The notes: generated by a model not told the origin, from the sequence alone. A stretch of DNA of 64,000 nt from Actinomyces sp. (GCF_030524025.1 NZ_JAUNHI010000012.1:1-64000); one strand, 5' to 3'. Shown: positions 1-9,676, counted from the first letter of the stretch. Translations and numbers: made by a program.

Positions 1-1522
1 CGGCGCAGGACTCGATCTCCAGGGCGGGGAAGCGCTCGTGCAGGGCGTCCAGGAGGCGGTAGAGGGCCAGGGTCTGGTCGTGGACGGCGCCGGCCCCGGG
101 GCGGCCGGCCACCGGCGCCTCGGTCATGTGGCCGGTGGCCAGGAGCGGGGAGTTGTGGTCCCACTTGAGGTAGGCGATGTCGTGGGCCGCCACGAGGGAG
201 GAGATGGCCTCGAGCAGGTAGTCCCACGCTCCGGGGGCGGTCAGGTCGAGGACCCGTTGAGAGCGGTGCTCGGGGGCGCCCCCCGCGGCGTCGGACAGGA
301 CCCAGTCGGGGTGGGCGCGGGCGAGCTCGGAGTCGAGGTTGATCATCTCGGGCTCGAACCACAGGCCGAACTCCATGCCCAGGGAGTGGACGTGGTCGAC
401 GATCGGGCCCAGGCCCTGCGGCCACACCTCGGAGGAGACCTGCCAGTCGCCCAGGCCGGAGGTGTCGTCCCGGCGGGACCCGAACCAGCCGTCGTCGAGC
501 ACGAAGCGCTCGATGCCGACCTCGGCGGCGGCGTCGGCCAGCGCCTTGAGGGTCTCGAGGTCGTGGTTGAAGTAGACCGCCTCCCAGGTGTTGAGCAGCA
601 CCGGTCGGGGACGGGAGGGGTGGGAGGGCAGGGAGCGCAGCCACGCGTGACTGCGGTGGGCCAGGGCGTCCAGGCCATCGCCCCAGGAGAAGACGGCCCA
701 CGGCGAGGTGTAGGTCTGGCCGGCGGCGAGCACGACCTCCCCGGGCAGGAGCAGCTCGCCTGCCCCCAGGAGCTTGCGCCCCGAGGCGGTGTTGAGGGCC
801 AGGTGGCGAGTGTTGCCCGACCAGGCCGGGTGGACGGCGTGGACGATGCCGCTGCGCCAGCCGAAGCCGCGGGCGCCGGCGGCCAGCCAGGTGGCGGCGT
901 CGTGGCCGGGCCTGCCCTCCCAGGACTCGCGCAGGCGGGTGCCGGGGGTGAAGGCCGTGCGGTGGAGCCGGCGCTCCAGGCAGTGGTGCCCGCTCATGTC
1001 GACCAGCTCCTCGGCGGCCTCGGGCACGGGCAGCACGGGGGTGATCTCGCCGACGACGATGTCGGCCCCGCCCTGGCCCTGCGGGCGGTCGTCGCGCACC
1101 CAGGCGCGCAGCCGCACCAGCCCCGAGGGCTCCAGGCGCAGCTCGGTGCCCAGGGTGAGGCGGTTGGCGGCGTCCGTGCCGGTCGAGCGCACAATGTGGG
1201 CGGTGCCGCCCGGCCCCTGCTCGACCTCGGTGACGTGCTCGACCCGGCCCGGGTGCGGGGAGAAGGCCGTGGAGTCGGTGCGGGCGAGCTGGACCGCGGG
1301 GCGGGCGAGCCACCCCAGGTGGGCCAGGGGCAGCAGGGGCAGGTCGTTGGTGATCCAGTGGGCGTTCGTGCCCAGGCTCGTGGTCGCCGCGCGCCGGATG
1401 TCGGCCAGTGCCTGCCCGTCGACCTCGCCGAGGTCGGGCCCCCAGTGCCGCACGACGGGGAACCGGTCGGGCAGGAGGTCGACGACGACGGAGGTGTCCG
1501 CGGTGCGCAGGTGGGTGGTCAT
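1..1522 (-). CDS. Alpha-galactosidase, GH36 (3' part beyond window)
   Basis: Hydrolyses terminal alpha-1,6-galactosides such as melibiose or raffinose; GH36 enzymes usually run about 700 residues and roughly the first 507 are here. The N-terminal beta-sandwich is followed by the (beta/alpha)8 barrel with FVLDDGWFG, GLWFEPEMIN and YLKWDHN; the Asp of KWD (about residue 455) is the family nucleophile. The stretch ends at ALEIESCA, just before the acid/base segment, which lies off the left edge. Two ATGs stand in tandem; the second (1522) lies 5 nt from AAGGA and is preferred over 1525. It is divergent from a ROK regulator, which fits sugar-controlled expression. No signal peptide is seen, so it is probably cytoplasmic. 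Confidence 0.93.
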   Translation of the reverse strand, partial: MTTHLRTADTSVVVDLLPDRFPVVRHWGPDLGEVDGQALADIRRAATTSLGTNAHWITNDLPLLPLAHLGWLARPAVQLARTDSTAFSPHPGRVEHVTEVEQGPGGTAHIVRSTGTDAANRLTLGTELRLEPSGLVRLRAWVRDDRPQGQGGADIVVGEITPVLPVPEAAEELVDMSGHHCLERRLHRTAFTPGTRLRESWEGRPGHDAATWLAAGARGFGWRSGIVHAVHPAWSGNTRHLALNTASGRKLLGAGELLLPGEVVLAAGQTYTSPWAVFSWGDGLDALAHRSHAWLRSLPSHPSRPRPVLLNTWEAVYFNHDLETLKALADAAAEVGIERFVLDDGWFGSRRDDTSGLGDWQVSSEVWPQGLGPIVDHVHSLGMEFGLWFEPEMINLDSELARAHPDWVLSDAAGGAPEHRSQRVLDLTAPGAWDYLLEAISSLVAAHDIAYLKWDHNSPLLATGHMTEAPVAGRPGAGAVHDQTLALYRLLDALHERFPALEIESCA

Positions 1523-1555
1523 CATTGTCCTTCCAGGGGAGATCAGGCGGGCGCC

Positions 1556-1599
1556 TTTTCTTGTAAGATGAAAATAACCGAGGGATGGCACCTATGCAA
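1556..1599 (-). promoter_or_regulatory. Alpha-galactosidase promoter with inverted-repeat operator candidate
   Basis: On the minus strand, TTGCAT (1594-1599) and TATTTT (1571-1576) are separated by 17 bp and form a good -35/-10 pair reading into the galactosidase gene. The inverted repeat TTTTC-N9-GAAAA (1556-1574) overlaps the -10. The ROK regulator starts about 100 bp away on the other strand, so repression by that protein at this repeat is a reasonable inference. Confidence 0.55.
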
Positions 1600-1675
1600 G
1601 GCTTTTCCCGCAATCGGTCGGGCGCCCCGCAACGCGCCCGGCCCCAACGACGACAGCGGAAGGGGGTGGGCGCCT

Positions 1676-2812
1676 GTGCCGGGCAGCAGGCGGAGCCCGG
1701 GCTCCCAGGTGCTGGTCGCGCTCGTGGCGGCCGGACCGATGAGTCGTGCCGAGCTCGGGCAGAGGCTGGGGATGTCCCCGCCGACAGTCACCCGGGTCGT
1801 GCGACCGCTGCTCAAGGCCGGCGCCGTGGCCGAGCGCCCGCCCCAGGAGCGCACAGGGCCGGGCAGGCCGACGCGGACCCTGGCCATCGTCACCCGGCGG
1901 GCGGCCTTCCTGGGGGTCAAGCTGACCGAGGACCGCCTCTACGCGGTCCTGGCCGACCCCCTCGGCACAGTGCTCGCCCAGGAGAGCCCGCCGCTGATGC
2001 GCACCGACGTCGAGGCGGTGGTCGCGCTCATTGGCGCGGTCATGGGGCGTCTATCGGGGCAGGCGCGCCGCGGTGTCGACGGGATCGGGATCTCCCTGGG
2101 CGGGGCCGTGGTCAGCCACCGGCTGGTCAAGGTGGCCGCCTTCCTGGGATGGCGGGACGTGGCACTGGCCGATCTCGTCTCGGCCACCACCGGCGTGCCG
2201 TGCACGGTGGCCAACGACGTGCGCGCCTTCGCCTACGCCGAGGCCCTGTTCGGGGCGGGCCGGGACAAGGACCCCTTCGCCCTGGTCACCCTGGGCGCCG
2301 GCATCGGCTGCGGGATCGTCGTGGGCGGCGAGGTCGTCTCCGGGGCGCGCGGCGCCGCCGGAAGCGTGGGGCACCTGCCGGTCGCCACGGACGGGCCGGC
2401 CTGCGAGGCCGGGCACGTCGGCTGCGCCAGGGCGGTGGCCTCGACCTCGGGGATATCGGCCGCCCTCGCCCAGCGCCTGGGCCGCGAGGTGGACCTGGCC
2501 GAGGCCCTGGGGCCCGCGCTGGGCGCCCTGCCCGAGGTCAGGGACGTGCTGCGACGGGCGGCGGGCGCCACCGGGGTCCTGGTGGGCACGCTCATCGCCT
2601 TCCTCGAGCCCGAGCTGACGATCGTCTCCGGAGAGGGGGTGGCCGTGGTCGAGGCCCACCGCGACGCCTTCGACGAGCAGGTCGCCAGGCTCCGGCACTG
2701 GGCGGCCCGCCCCGCCCCCGTCGTCCTGCGCCCCTTCGAGTTCGACGAGTGGGCGCGTGGCGCCGCGGCCCTGGCCGTCACGCGGTGGACCGAGACTGTC
2801 GGCGAGCACTGA
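1676..2812 (+). CDS. ROK-family transcriptional regulator
   Basis: 378-residue ROK protein: an N-terminal winged helix (MSRAELGQRLGMSPPTVTRV, about residues 22-41) joined to a sugar-kinase fold with GIGISLGG, VTLGAGIGCGIVVGGE and EPELTIVSGEG. The family's zinc site CxCGxxGCxE is degenerate here (CEAGHVGCAR), with Ala in place of the second Cys. The GTG start at 1676 was chosen because GGAAGGGGG lies a few bases upstream; the open frame continues upstream only as the shadow of the galactosidase gene. Divergence from that gene suggests it senses a galactoside or its product. It could instead be a sugar kinase, but the DNA-binding domain argues for a regulator. Confidence 0.88.
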   Translation: MPGSRRSPGSQVLVALVAAGPMSRAELGQRLGMSPPTVTRVVRPLLKAGAVAERPPQERTGPGRPTRTLAIVTRRAAFLGVKLTEDRLYAVLADPLGTVLAQESPPLMRTDVEAVVALIGAVMGRLSGQARRGVDGIGISLGGAVVSHRLVKVAAFLGWRDVALADLVSATTGVPCTVANDVRAFAYAEALFGAGRDKDPFALVTLGAGIGCGIVVGGEVVSGARGAAGSVGHLPVATDGPACEAGHVGCARAVASTSGISAALAQRLGREVDLAEALGPALGALPEVRDVLRRAAGATGVLVGTLIAFLEPELTIVSGEGVAVVEAHRDAFDEQVARLRHWAARPAPVVLRPFEFDEWARGAAALAVTRWTETVGEH

Positions 2813-2839
2813 GCACGGCGCCACGGGGCGCCGCCCCGC

Positions 2840-4360
2840 TCAGCGCTGCCGGCGGCGCGAGGCGATACGGGCGTCGTTCTGCGCGGCACGGGCGAAGGCG
2901 GCGCCCGGCTGGGCCACGGAGCCGAAGGTCGCCAGGTCGCGGCGGAAGACGACGGCGGCGAACCAGTCCATCATGATCCGCACCTTGCGGTTGACGGTGG
3001 GCATTGCGTAGACGTGGTAGCCGCGGTGGGCGGTCCAGGCGGCGAAGCCGCGCAGGTTGTGCCCCATGATCCGCGCCACCCCCTTGCCGATGCCCAGGGA
3101 GGCCACCGTCCCCAGGTTCTCGTGCTCGTAGGAGCGCAGCTCCTCCCCCGGGATCGCGCCCGAGCCGGTGGCGGCGGTCAGGACGGTCACGAGGTTGTCG
3201 GCCAGGACCCGGGCCTGGCGGACCGCGTGCTGGGCGGTGGGCGCGCAGGTGGCGCCCGGGTCGGGGCTGGTCAGGTCGGGAACGGCCGCGCAGTCCCCGG
3301 CGGCCCAGGCGCCCTCGACGACGACGCCGTCGCGGGCGACCTGGAGGGTGGCCAGCGTCGTGACGCGCCCGCGCTCCTCGACCGGCAGGTCCGACTCGGC
3401 CAGGACCGGGGCCGCCTTGACGCCGGCGGTCCACACGATCGTGTCGGCATCGAGCTCGCTGCCGTCGGACAGCACGACGTGGCCGTCGACGCAGGAGGTG
3501 AGGAAGGTGTTGAGACGCACCTCGATGCCGCGCTCACGCAACTGCTCGAGGCCGTAGCCGGACAACTCCTCGGTCAGCTCGGGCAGGATCCGCCGCGAGC
3601 CCTCCACCAGGATGAAGCGCAGGTCATCCTGCTCGATGCTGGGAATGGGGGCCACGGCGGCGCGCGCCATGTCCTCGAGCTCGGCGATGGCCTCGACCCC
3701 GGCGAAGCCGCCGCCGACGAACACGAAGGTGAGCAGGCGCGTGCGGAGCTGGGCGTCCCAGGTCGAGGCGGCGTCCTCGATGCGCGACAGGACGCGGTTG
3801 TGCAGGGCCAGGGCCTCCTCCACCTGCTTAAAGCCCATGGCCTGCTCGGCCAGGCCGGGAATCGGCAGGGTGCGGGCCTCGGCGCCCAGGGCCAGGACGA
3901 GGTGGTCGTAGGTCAGTTCGTAGGGCTCGGCGGCCTCGCGGGTCGACTCCGGCACCGGCGGCGCGACGGTGACGGTGCGGTGGGCGTGGTCGATCGCCTG
4001 AATCGAGCCGGTCAGGATGGTCACGCCCCCCAGTGAGCGCCGGTGGGAGGCGATGACGTGACGGGGCTGGATGGATCCGGCCGCGACCTCGGGCAGAAAG
4101 GGCTGATAGGTCATGTAGGGCCGGGGGTCGACGACGGCGATCTCGACCTGGTCGGTGTCCAGGCGGGCCCGCAGCGCCCGTGCCGCGCAGAACCCGACGT
4201 ACCCGCCTCCGGCGATGATGACGCGGGGCGGACGGCTCCGCCCGGCCTCGGCGCCCACCCGGGGCACGTCGCGACGAGGCCTGCGGGAGGCCAGGAGCAG
4301 TGCGGTGCCGACGGCCAGCAGTCCAGCGGTCGGCAGGGCGATGGCGGGCGAAGGTCTCAT
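2840..4360 (-). CDS. ndh: Type II NADH dehydrogenase (NAD(P)/FAD-dependent oxidoreductase)
   Basis: Single-subunit, non-proton-pumping NADH:quinone oxidoreductase of the respiratory chain, 506 residues. The FAD-binding motif IIAGGGYVGFCAARAL is at about residues 48-63, the second dinucleotide fold is FVFVGGGFAGVEAIAE, and TIVWTAGVKAAP and AAGDCAAVPD are typical of NDH-2. An extra hydrophobic N-terminal helix (about residues 8-25) precedes the Rossmann fold and may anchor the protein; many family members carry membrane helices at the C terminus instead. The start fits a leaderless mRNA: TAGATT (4367-4372) lies 6 nt before ATG. The neighbours give no pathway context. Confidence 0.9.
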   Translation of the reverse strand: MRPSPAIALPTAGLLAVGTALLLASRRPRRDVPRVGAEAGRSRPPRVIIAGGGYVGFCAARALRARLDTDQVEIAVVDPRPYMTYQPFLPEVAAGSIQPRHVIASHRRSLGGVTILTGSIQAIDHAHRTVTVAPPVPESTREAAEPYELTYDHLVLALGAEARTLPIPGLAEQAMGFKQVEEALALHNRVLSRIEDAASTWDAQLRTRLLTFVFVGGGFAGVEAIAELEDMARAAVAPIPSIEQDDLRFILVEGSRRILPELTEELSGYGLEQLRERGIEVRLNTFLTSCVDGHVVLSDGSELDADTIVWTAGVKAAPVLAESDLPVEERGRVTTLATLQVARDGVVVEGAWAAGDCAAVPDLTSPDPGATCAPTAQHAVRQARVLADNLVTVLTAATGSGAIPGEELRSYEHENLGTVASLGIGKGVARIMGHNLRGFAAWTAHRGYHVYAMPTVNRKVRIMMDWFAAVVFRRDLATFGSVAQPGAAFARAAQNDARIASRRRQR

Positions 4361-4440
4361 GCGCTCAATCTAAGGGCGACCTCACCTCGACAGGACCCGG
4401 GACGTAGGGCCCAGGCCATGGTTCGCGTCACAGGCCGGGC

Positions 4441-4821
4441 TCAGCGCAGTCCGGTGATCTCGCCGGTGGTGGGGTCGACGTCGATGCGCTCGGCCGCCGG
4501 GCGGCTCGGCAGGCCCGGCATAGTCGACACCGAACCGCAGATGGCGTAGACGTAGCCCGCGCCGGCGGCCAGGCGTACCTCGCGCACGGGCAGGCGCCAC
4601 CCCGTCGGGGAGCCGGTCAGCGCCGGGTCGTGGGACAGCGACAGGGGCGTCTTGGCCACAACGACGGCCAGGTGGCCGAAGCCGGCGCGCGCGGCCAGCG
4701 CGGCGAGGTCGACCTCCGCGCTCCCCGGCCCGGTGGCCGTTGTGGCCGTTGTGGTCGGGGCGGCCGGGGTGATCGGGTTGGTCGGGGTCGGTCCTGCGGC
4801 CACGTGCGGGGCATCGGTCAT
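4441..4821 (-). pseudogene. Orphan C-terminal fragment of formate-tetrahydrofolate ligase
   Basis: An intact 126-codon frame whose last 80 or so residues match only the extreme C terminus of formate-THF ligase: [53 protein letters not shown]. The usual enzyme is about 550 residues; the nucleotide-binding and substrate domains are absent on both strands here. The first 40 residues are a low-complexity Pro/Thr/Ala run. There is no clear Shine-Dalgarno sequence, and the hexamer 7 nt before ATG is TGGGCT, lacking the conserved A of a -10 box. I read it as a deletion remnant; a small expressed protein cannot be excluded because the frame is clean. Confidence 0.75.
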
Positions 4822-4940
4822 GGGGGCGAGCCCACCGGGAGGGTGCCGGAGGCTGCGTCGGCCAGCCCGGACACTGTGCCTAGAATGCCGGTTGCGAGCG
4901 CGTGGCGCCCCGATTCCCCTTCCCTTCAAGGAGGACCACC

Positions 4941-6212
4941 GTGTCCCACATCCTTCGCAGTCGTGCCGCGTTGGCCATGGCGGCGGCCCTGGTGCTGACG
5001 GCCTGCTCCTCGGACACCAGCTCCGGCGCGGCAACGGCCTCGGCGACGGCGGAGCGCGACCTGTTCGGCACCGTGACCCCCATCGCCAACAACACGAGCA
5101 TGGAGCAGGCCGGCCTGACCATGGCGACGATGAGCATCGAGGCCGAGCACCATGCCGTCGTCTTCGATGAGGAGGGCGTGACCTACGTCGAACCGCGCCG
5201 TTCCTGGGGGGCCGACCTCGTCGTGCACCGCATCCTGTGGGACGGCACCGAGGCGTGGACGGCCACGGTCCCCGTGGAGGTCGACACCACCGGTCTGTCC
5301 CTCGAGCTGAGCCAGGACCCGGGTCTGGGCGTCGTGGCCCTGTGGTTCTCCGCCCCCGACCCGGACACGCCGGGCTCGACGATCATCCTGCGTCCGACCA
5401 GCCTCATGGCCAGTGGACTGACCTGGTTCGACCTGGCCACCGGGGAGCAGGGCGCCCAGGACGTCAGGTCGGAGGCGATCGCGCTCCAGGCGACTGCCTC
5501 GCGCTCCCAGGGCCACCTCATCGGCGCCATGCACACCGACGCCCAGGGCGACTCGCCGGGACTGACCTACCTCAGCTCCGAGCGGACGATGGTGACGGTC
5601 TCCTGGCCGGAGCTGACCCCGGTGGCGGCGGACCCCCGGGAGGTCGGCCAGTGGGCGGGCTCACCCCTGTTCACCGTCAATGCCGCCGACGGCACCTCCT
5701 CGCTCCACCTGGGTGCCACCGAGGTCGTCTCCGGAATGACGTCGAACAGTCCCCAGACCGCCCTGGGCCCGGACCGGATCGCGGTCACCGACGCCACCAG
5801 GCTGTGGCTCGTGGACCGGCAGGGGGTGTCCACCGAGCTCGACGCGGGCGGGTGCAGCCTGGACAACACGTTGGCCGGAGCACCCCGGGCCGGGGCGACG
5901 GAGGCCTACCTGGGCCTGTCCCGGGTCAGTCTCCAGGACGGGACCGTCGAGTGCCTCGAGGCGCTGGCGCCCTCACCGAGCGCCAGCATCATGGGCGGGT
6001 TCTCCGATGGCAGCCTCCTGCTCCACGCCGCGCCCGAGGATGGTCCGGAGGTGGCCTGGCTCGTGCCCGCCGACCGCTCCGAGGCGCGCCCGCTGGGACG
6101 CTTCAAGCAGGTCCGGGTCCTATCCGACCGCATCATCGACACCACCTTGACCCAGGCCGGCACAACCGTCGTCAACGCCTTCGACTACCGCGACCTGCTC
6201 CCCCAGGACTGA
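4941..6212 (+). CDS. Secreted lipoprotein of unknown function
   Basis: 423 residues starting at GTG 4941 behind a strong AAGGAGG (4928-4934). The first 20 residues form a lipoprotein signal: basic start, hydrophobic core [14 protein letters not shown], and lipobox LTAC-S, so the mature protein should be anchored to the outer face of the membrane. The body is rich in short beta-type segments with repeated W/G/D patterns ([19 protein letters not shown]), suggesting a beta-propeller-like or PQQ-like repeat, but I do not recognise a family. It is divergent from the fhs remnant and convergent with recX. Confidence 0.75.
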   Translation: MSHILRSRAALAMAAALVLTACSSDTSSGAATASATAERDLFGTVTPIANNTSMEQAGLTMATMSIEAEHHAVVFDEEGVTYVEPRRSWGADLVVHRILWDGTEAWTATVPVEVDTTGLSLELSQDPGLGVVALWFSAPDPDTPGSTIILRPTSLMASGLTWFDLATGEQGAQDVRSEAIALQATASRSQGHLIGAMHTDAQGDSPGLTYLSSERTMVTVSWPELTPVAADPREVGQWAGSPLFTVNAADGTSSLHLGATEVVSGMTSNSPQTALGPDRIAVTDATRLWLVDRQGVSTELDAGGCSLDNTLAGAPRAGATEAYLGLSRVSLQDGTVECLEALAPSPSASIMGGFSDGSLLLHAAPEDGPEVAWLVPADRSEARPLGRFKQVRVLSDRIIDTTLTQAGTTVVNAFDYRDLLPQD

Positions 6213-6264
6213 CCCGGGTCTCACCGGCCCGACCCATGCCCCGCTGACGGCGACTCACAGGGGC

Positions 6265-6759
6265 TCACGGCTCCTCGGCCAGGGCACGGTCGAAGGCCTG
6301 GGCCGCGACCTGCGCGTCGTAGCCCTTGCGGCCGAGGTGGGCCAGCGTCCGGCGGCGCCTGACCTCGAGGTCCATCCCCCGTGTCGCGGCGAGCCTCCGG
6401 CGCGCCAGGGCGAGGGCGGCATCCTGCTCGCCCGCGCCATCGATCTGGTCCAGGGCGGCGGTGATGTGCTCCTCCCCCACGCCCTTGAGCCGCAGCTCGG
6501 CGGCGATGGCCCGGCGGGCCGAGCCCTTGAGGGTGAAGCGGGTGCGTGCCAGGGCCGCCGCGTAGGAGGCGTCGTCGATGATGCCCACGGCCTCCAGCCG
6601 GTCAAGGACCTCCTGGGCGATCCGGGGGTCGACCTCCCGGCGCTCGAGGAGCTCGGCCAGGGCGGCCCGTGGCGCCGGGCAGCGGTCGAGGCGGCGCAGC
6701 ACGATCTCACGGGCCGCCTCGACCTGCTCGGCGTGGGCGTCGGGGGTGAGCCAGGGCAT
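6265..6759 (-). CDS. recX: Regulatory protein RecX
   Basis: Modulator that binds the RecA filament and limits its recombinase and coprotease activity. 164 residues with three RecX three-helix repeats; recognisable stretches are LERREVDPRIAQEVLDRL, GIIDDASYA and GSARRAIAAELRLKGV. Its ATG overlaps the recA stop by one base (TGATG), so translation is coupled and the gene is co-transcribed from the LexA-controlled recA promoter. Confidence 0.93.
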   Translation of the reverse strand: MPWLTPDAHAEQVEAAREIVLRRLDRCPAPRAALAELLERREVDPRIAQEVLDRLEAVGIIDDASYAAALARTRFTLKGSARRAIAAELRLKGVGEEHITAALDQIDGAGEQDAALALARRRLAATRGMDLEVRRRRTLAHLGRKGYDAQVAAQAFDRALAEEP

Positions 6760-7979
6760 CAGAAGCCGCCGGCGTCCTCGCCGAAGATGTCCTCGACGGG
6801 AGCCGTCTTCTTGGCCCGGCCCTTGGCCGACTTGACGGCGCCGGAGGCCGCCGCGTCGGTCCGGCTCCTGGCCGCCTTGCCCGACTTCGGCGCCGGAGTC
6901 TCCTGCGCGGCCCGGGCAGCGGCCTCCTGGGCGGCGGCCGCTTCCTGGGCCTCCTGCCTGGCCCGGCGTCCCGGCTCACCGATGCCCAGTGCGGCCAGGA
7001 TCTTGTTCTCGATCTCGTCGGCCAGCTCGGGGTTGTCCTTGAGGAACTGACGGGCGTTCTCCTTGCCCTGCCCGAGCTGGTCCGAGCCGTAGGTGTACCA
7101 GGCCCCGGACTTGCGGATGACGTCGTTGTCGACACCGAGGTCGAGCAGGCCCCCCTCGCGGGAGATTCCCTGTCCGTAGAGGATGTCGAACTCGGCCTGC
7201 TTGAAGGGCGGGGCCATCTTGTTCTTGACGACCTTGGCCTTGGTCCGGTTGCCGACGGGCTGGTCACCGTCCTTGAGGGTCTGGATGCGGCGCACATCGA
7301 TGCGCACCGAGGCGTAGAACTTCAGGGCCTTGCCGCCGGTGGTGGTCTCCGGGCTGCCGAAGAACACGCCGATCTTCTCACGCAGCTGGTTGATGAAGAT
7401 GGCGGTCGTGCCGGTGGCCGACAGGGCTCCGGTGATCTTGCGCAGGGCCTGGCTCATGAGGCGGGCCTGGAGGCCGACATGGGAGTCGCCCATCTCCCCC
7501 TCGATCTCGGCCTTGGGCACGAGGGCGGCCACCGAGTCGATAACGATGATGTCCAGCCCTCCGGACCGGATGAGCATGTCCGCGATCTCGAGGGCCTGCT
7601 CGCCGGTGTCGGGCTGGGAGACGAGGAGGTTGTCGATGTCGACGCCCAGCGCCTTGGCGTAGACCGGGTCCAGGGCGTGCTCGGCGTCGATGAAGGCGGC
7701 GTTCCCGCCGGCCTTCTGGGCGTTGGCCACGGCGTGGAGCGCAACGGTGGTCTTGCCCGAGGACTCGGGGCCGTAGACCTCGACGATCCGGCCGCGGGGC
7801 AGGCCTCCGATACCCAGGGCGACGTCGAGGGCGGTCGAGCCGGTGGGGATGACCTCGACCGGCGGGCGGGTGTCATCTCCCAGGCGCATGACCGAGCCCT
7901 TGCCGAAGGACTTGTCGATCTGGGCGAGGGCGGTGGCCAGGGCCTTGGAACGGTCCTGGGTCTGGGTGGCGGCGGGCAT
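6759..7979 (-). CDS. recA: Recombinase RecA
   Basis: DNA strand-exchange ATPase and SOS coprotease, 406 residues. Walker A is GPESSGKT and Walker B is [39 protein letters not shown] and YGQGISREG are further diagnostic segments. The C-terminal tail (from about residue 335) is a long Ala/Glu/Lys extension, longer than the E. coli tail. GAGG lies just before the ATG. It leads an operon with recX. A perfect LexA box sits 180 bp upstream, so damage induction is expected. Confidence 0.99.
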   Translation of the reverse strand: MPAATQTQDRSKALATALAQIDKSFGKGSVMRLGDDTRPPVEVIPTGSTALDVALGIGGLPRGRIVEVYGPESSGKTTVALHAVANAQKAGGNAAFIDAEHALDPVYAKALGVDIDNLLVSQPDTGEQALEIADMLIRSGGLDIIVIDSVAALVPKAEIEGEMGDSHVGLQARLMSQALRKITGALSATGTTAIFINQLREKIGVFFGSPETTTGGKALKFYASVRIDVRRIQTLKDGDQPVGNRTKAKVVKNKMAPPFKQAEFDILYGQGISREGGLLDLGVDNDVIRKSGAWYTYGSDQLGQGKENARQFLKDNPELADEIENKILAALGIGEPGRRARQEAQEAAAAQEAAARAAQETPAPKSGKAARSRTDAAASGAVKSAKGRAKKTAPVEDIFGEDAGGF

Positions 7980-8158
7980 CGTCTACCTCGTTTCTCGGGC
8001 GGCTCTCGGCCGCGGCGGGCATGGCTGGTCCTCGGGGGCGAGGTCCCCTCACCGGGGCTCGCAGACGACGCTATGCCTGACCACTGACACGTATCGCGGC
8101 ACCGTGTCGAGCCCTGTGGGCGCGGGGTGCGCGAGCGTCGCCTGTGGAGCACAGTAGA

Positions 8159-8172
8159 CGAACATGTGTTCG
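8159..8172. promoter_or_regulatory. LexA (SOS) box of recA
   Basis: CGAACATGTGTTCG is a perfect match to the Gram-positive/actinobacterial SOS operator CGAAC-N4-GTTCG. It lies 180 bp upstream of recA, implying a long 5' leader. TACTGT shortly downstream on the minus strand (8151-8156) is a possible -10. No second copy was found in the window. Confidence 0.88.
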
Positions 8173-8226
8173 AAGAACAGTCGGGGGCGCGGCGTGTCGA
8201 CCGGCCGCGCTGCGCGACCCGGGCGC

Positions 8227-8475
8227 TCACAACCCTGCGTCCCGCGCCCGCCGCGCCGGCCCGCGGCCGTCTGCGCGATGGACCCAACGGTCGGCGTCAC
8301 CGACCTCGGTCTCATCGCACAGGGCGTGCCAGACCTCGCCGGGCGCCACCCCTGCCTCGAGCGCCTCGACGCATGTGGAGCCCAGAGCGGGCAGCACGAG
8401 GTCCTGTGTCAGGGAGCGCCCGTAGGCGGGGCCGAAGACCTCGTCGACGGCGTGCCAGAACTCCGAGTGCCTCAT
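8227..8475 (-). CDS. DUF3046 protein
   Basis: 82-residue protein of unknown function, conserved between clgR and recA in actinobacteria. Recognised by MRHSEFWHAVDEVFG at the start and the middle segment LEAGVAPGEVWHALCDE. I start it at the Met of MRHSEFW (8475), where the family begins; an in-frame Met exists 6 codons upstream. The C-terminal 15 residues are Arg/Ala-rich and variable. The LexA box (8159-8172) lies just downstream of its stop. Confidence 0.85.
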   Translation of the reverse strand: MRHSEFWHAVDEVFGPAYGRSLTQDLVLPALGSTCVEALEAGVAPGEVWHALCDETEVGDADRWVHRADGRGPARRARDAGL

Positions 8476-8553
8476 GGGGCAACTGTGGCACACGAAGGCC
8501 CCGGGCCCGCGACGGGGCCCAGGGCCTTTCGATTCGATGGTTGCGTCCGGGCC

Positions 8554-8973
8554 TCAGCGCAGCGCGGCTCCCTGCTGACGGATCAGCTCGTCGGGAACGG
8601 TGTCTGGGACGACGACGCCCTCGGTCAGGGCGATGCGGTCCGAGACCTCGCGCAGCACGGCCGACAGGGGCGCGTCCAGCGCCTGGCAGATCGAGGCCAG
8701 CAGCTCGGAGGAGGCCTCCTTCTGCCCGCGCTCGACCTCGGAGAGGTATCCAAGGGACACGCGGGCCTGGCTGGAGACCTCCCGCAGGGTCCGGCCCTGG
8801 TGCTGACGCACCGAGCGCAGGACCTCACCGATCTCACGGCGCAGAAGAACGGTCTCGTGCTTGCTGGTGGTTTCCACTGCGGCACCGGACCCTGCGACCG
8901 AGGCCGCACGCATGGGCGCCCGGCCGGCCGGGCGGGAGGAGCGGGTGGGGCGGGGGTGAGTCGCGTTGTTCAT
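8554..8973 (-). CDS. clgR: ClgR-type XRE-family transcriptional regulator
   Basis: Helix-turn-helix activator which in actinobacteria controls clp protease genes and, in several species, other stress genes. The conserved core is [20 protein letters not shown] followed by [20 protein letters not shown] and [17 protein letters not shown]. The start is uncertain: ATG 8973 gives 139 residues with an unconserved N-terminal tail, while GTG 8877 begins close to the conserved core. It sits in the usual place between cinA and DUF3046. clpS is also in this window (50196-50516), a possible functional link. Confidence 0.88.
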   Translation of the reverse strand: MNNATHPRPTRSSRPAGRAPMRAASVAGSGAAVETTSKHETVLLRREIGEVLRSVRQHQGRTLREVSSQARVSLGYLSEVERGQKEASSELLASICQALDAPLSAVLREVSDRIALTEGVVVPDTVPDELIRQQGAALR

Positions 8974-9085
8974 CGTGTGGCACAACCATTCACTGCTGAG
9001 TTTCATTCCCGCGACGGCACTCACCGCCGCGGCGTGGATCGATCCTGAACGCCGATCCTGAAAGAAGGCTGAGAGGGCAGTCAGT

Positions 9086-9676
9086 CTAGCCCAAGGACTG
9101 GCCCAAGGGTCCACCCTCGTCCTGCACGGGGTCTCCGCCGGCGGCGTCGATGAGGGCGACCGCCAGGGCCAGCACCGCCACCGTCGCCCCTCGGCGGACC
9201 TGCTCGCGGTCCCCGGGCAGGTGGAGCTCACGACCGATCATGCCCCACGGGGAGAAGACCGCGATATGCGCCGTCCCCGGCTTGTGCCCGTCGGCCGCGC
9301 CGGGACCCGCGACACCGGTGGTGGCCAAGCCGATGTCGGCCCCCATCAGGTGGGCGACGCCGCGCGCCATCTGGGAGGCGACCTCGGCGTCGACCGGCCC
9401 AACGGTCTCGAGCCGCTCGGGGTCGACTCCCAACAGCTCGCCCTTGATCCGGGTGGCGTAGGCGACCACGGCGCCGACCACGACGGCCGAGGCGCCGGGC
9501 ACGCCGACAAGGGTCGATGCGACCTGACCGCCGGTCAGAGACTCGGCCACCGCGATGGTCAGCCCTCGCTCCTGAGCCGTTGACAGCAGGAAGCGCGCGG
9601 CCTGGGCCTGGGTGCCGACGCCGTCGTCCTGCCCGGCCCGCCCGTCCCGGGCGGCGCCCGTGCCCGCGGCGCTCAT
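9086..9676 (-). CDS. pncC: CinA C-terminal-type nicotinamide-nucleotide amidohydrolase
   Basis: Deamidates nicotinamide mononucleotide to nicotinate mononucleotide in pyridine-nucleotide recycling. 196 residues holding only the CinA C-terminal domain, with [31 protein letters not shown] and [10 protein letters not shown]. The N-terminal molybdopterin-binding half of long CinA proteins is absent, which is normal for this actinobacterial operon. Its ATG overlaps the pgsA stop by 4 nt (ATGA), so the two are co-translated. Confidence 0.92.
   Translation of the reverse strand: MSAAGTGAARDGRAGQDDGVGTQAQAARFLLSTAQERGLTIAVAESLTGGQVASTLVGVPGASAVVVGAVVAYATRIKGELLGVDPERLETVGPVDAEVASQMARGVAHLMGADIGLATTGVAGPGAADGHKPGTAHIAVFSPWGMIGRELHLPGDREQVRRGATVAVLALAVALIDAAGGDPVQDEGGPLGQSLG

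Noticed and set aside
38..1675. Long open frame on the plus strand running into the ROK gene
   Set aside because: It is the GC-rich shadow of the minus-strand alpha-galactosidase; Gly/Val/Ala/Arg-rich with no domain. The ROK protein begins at GTG 1676.
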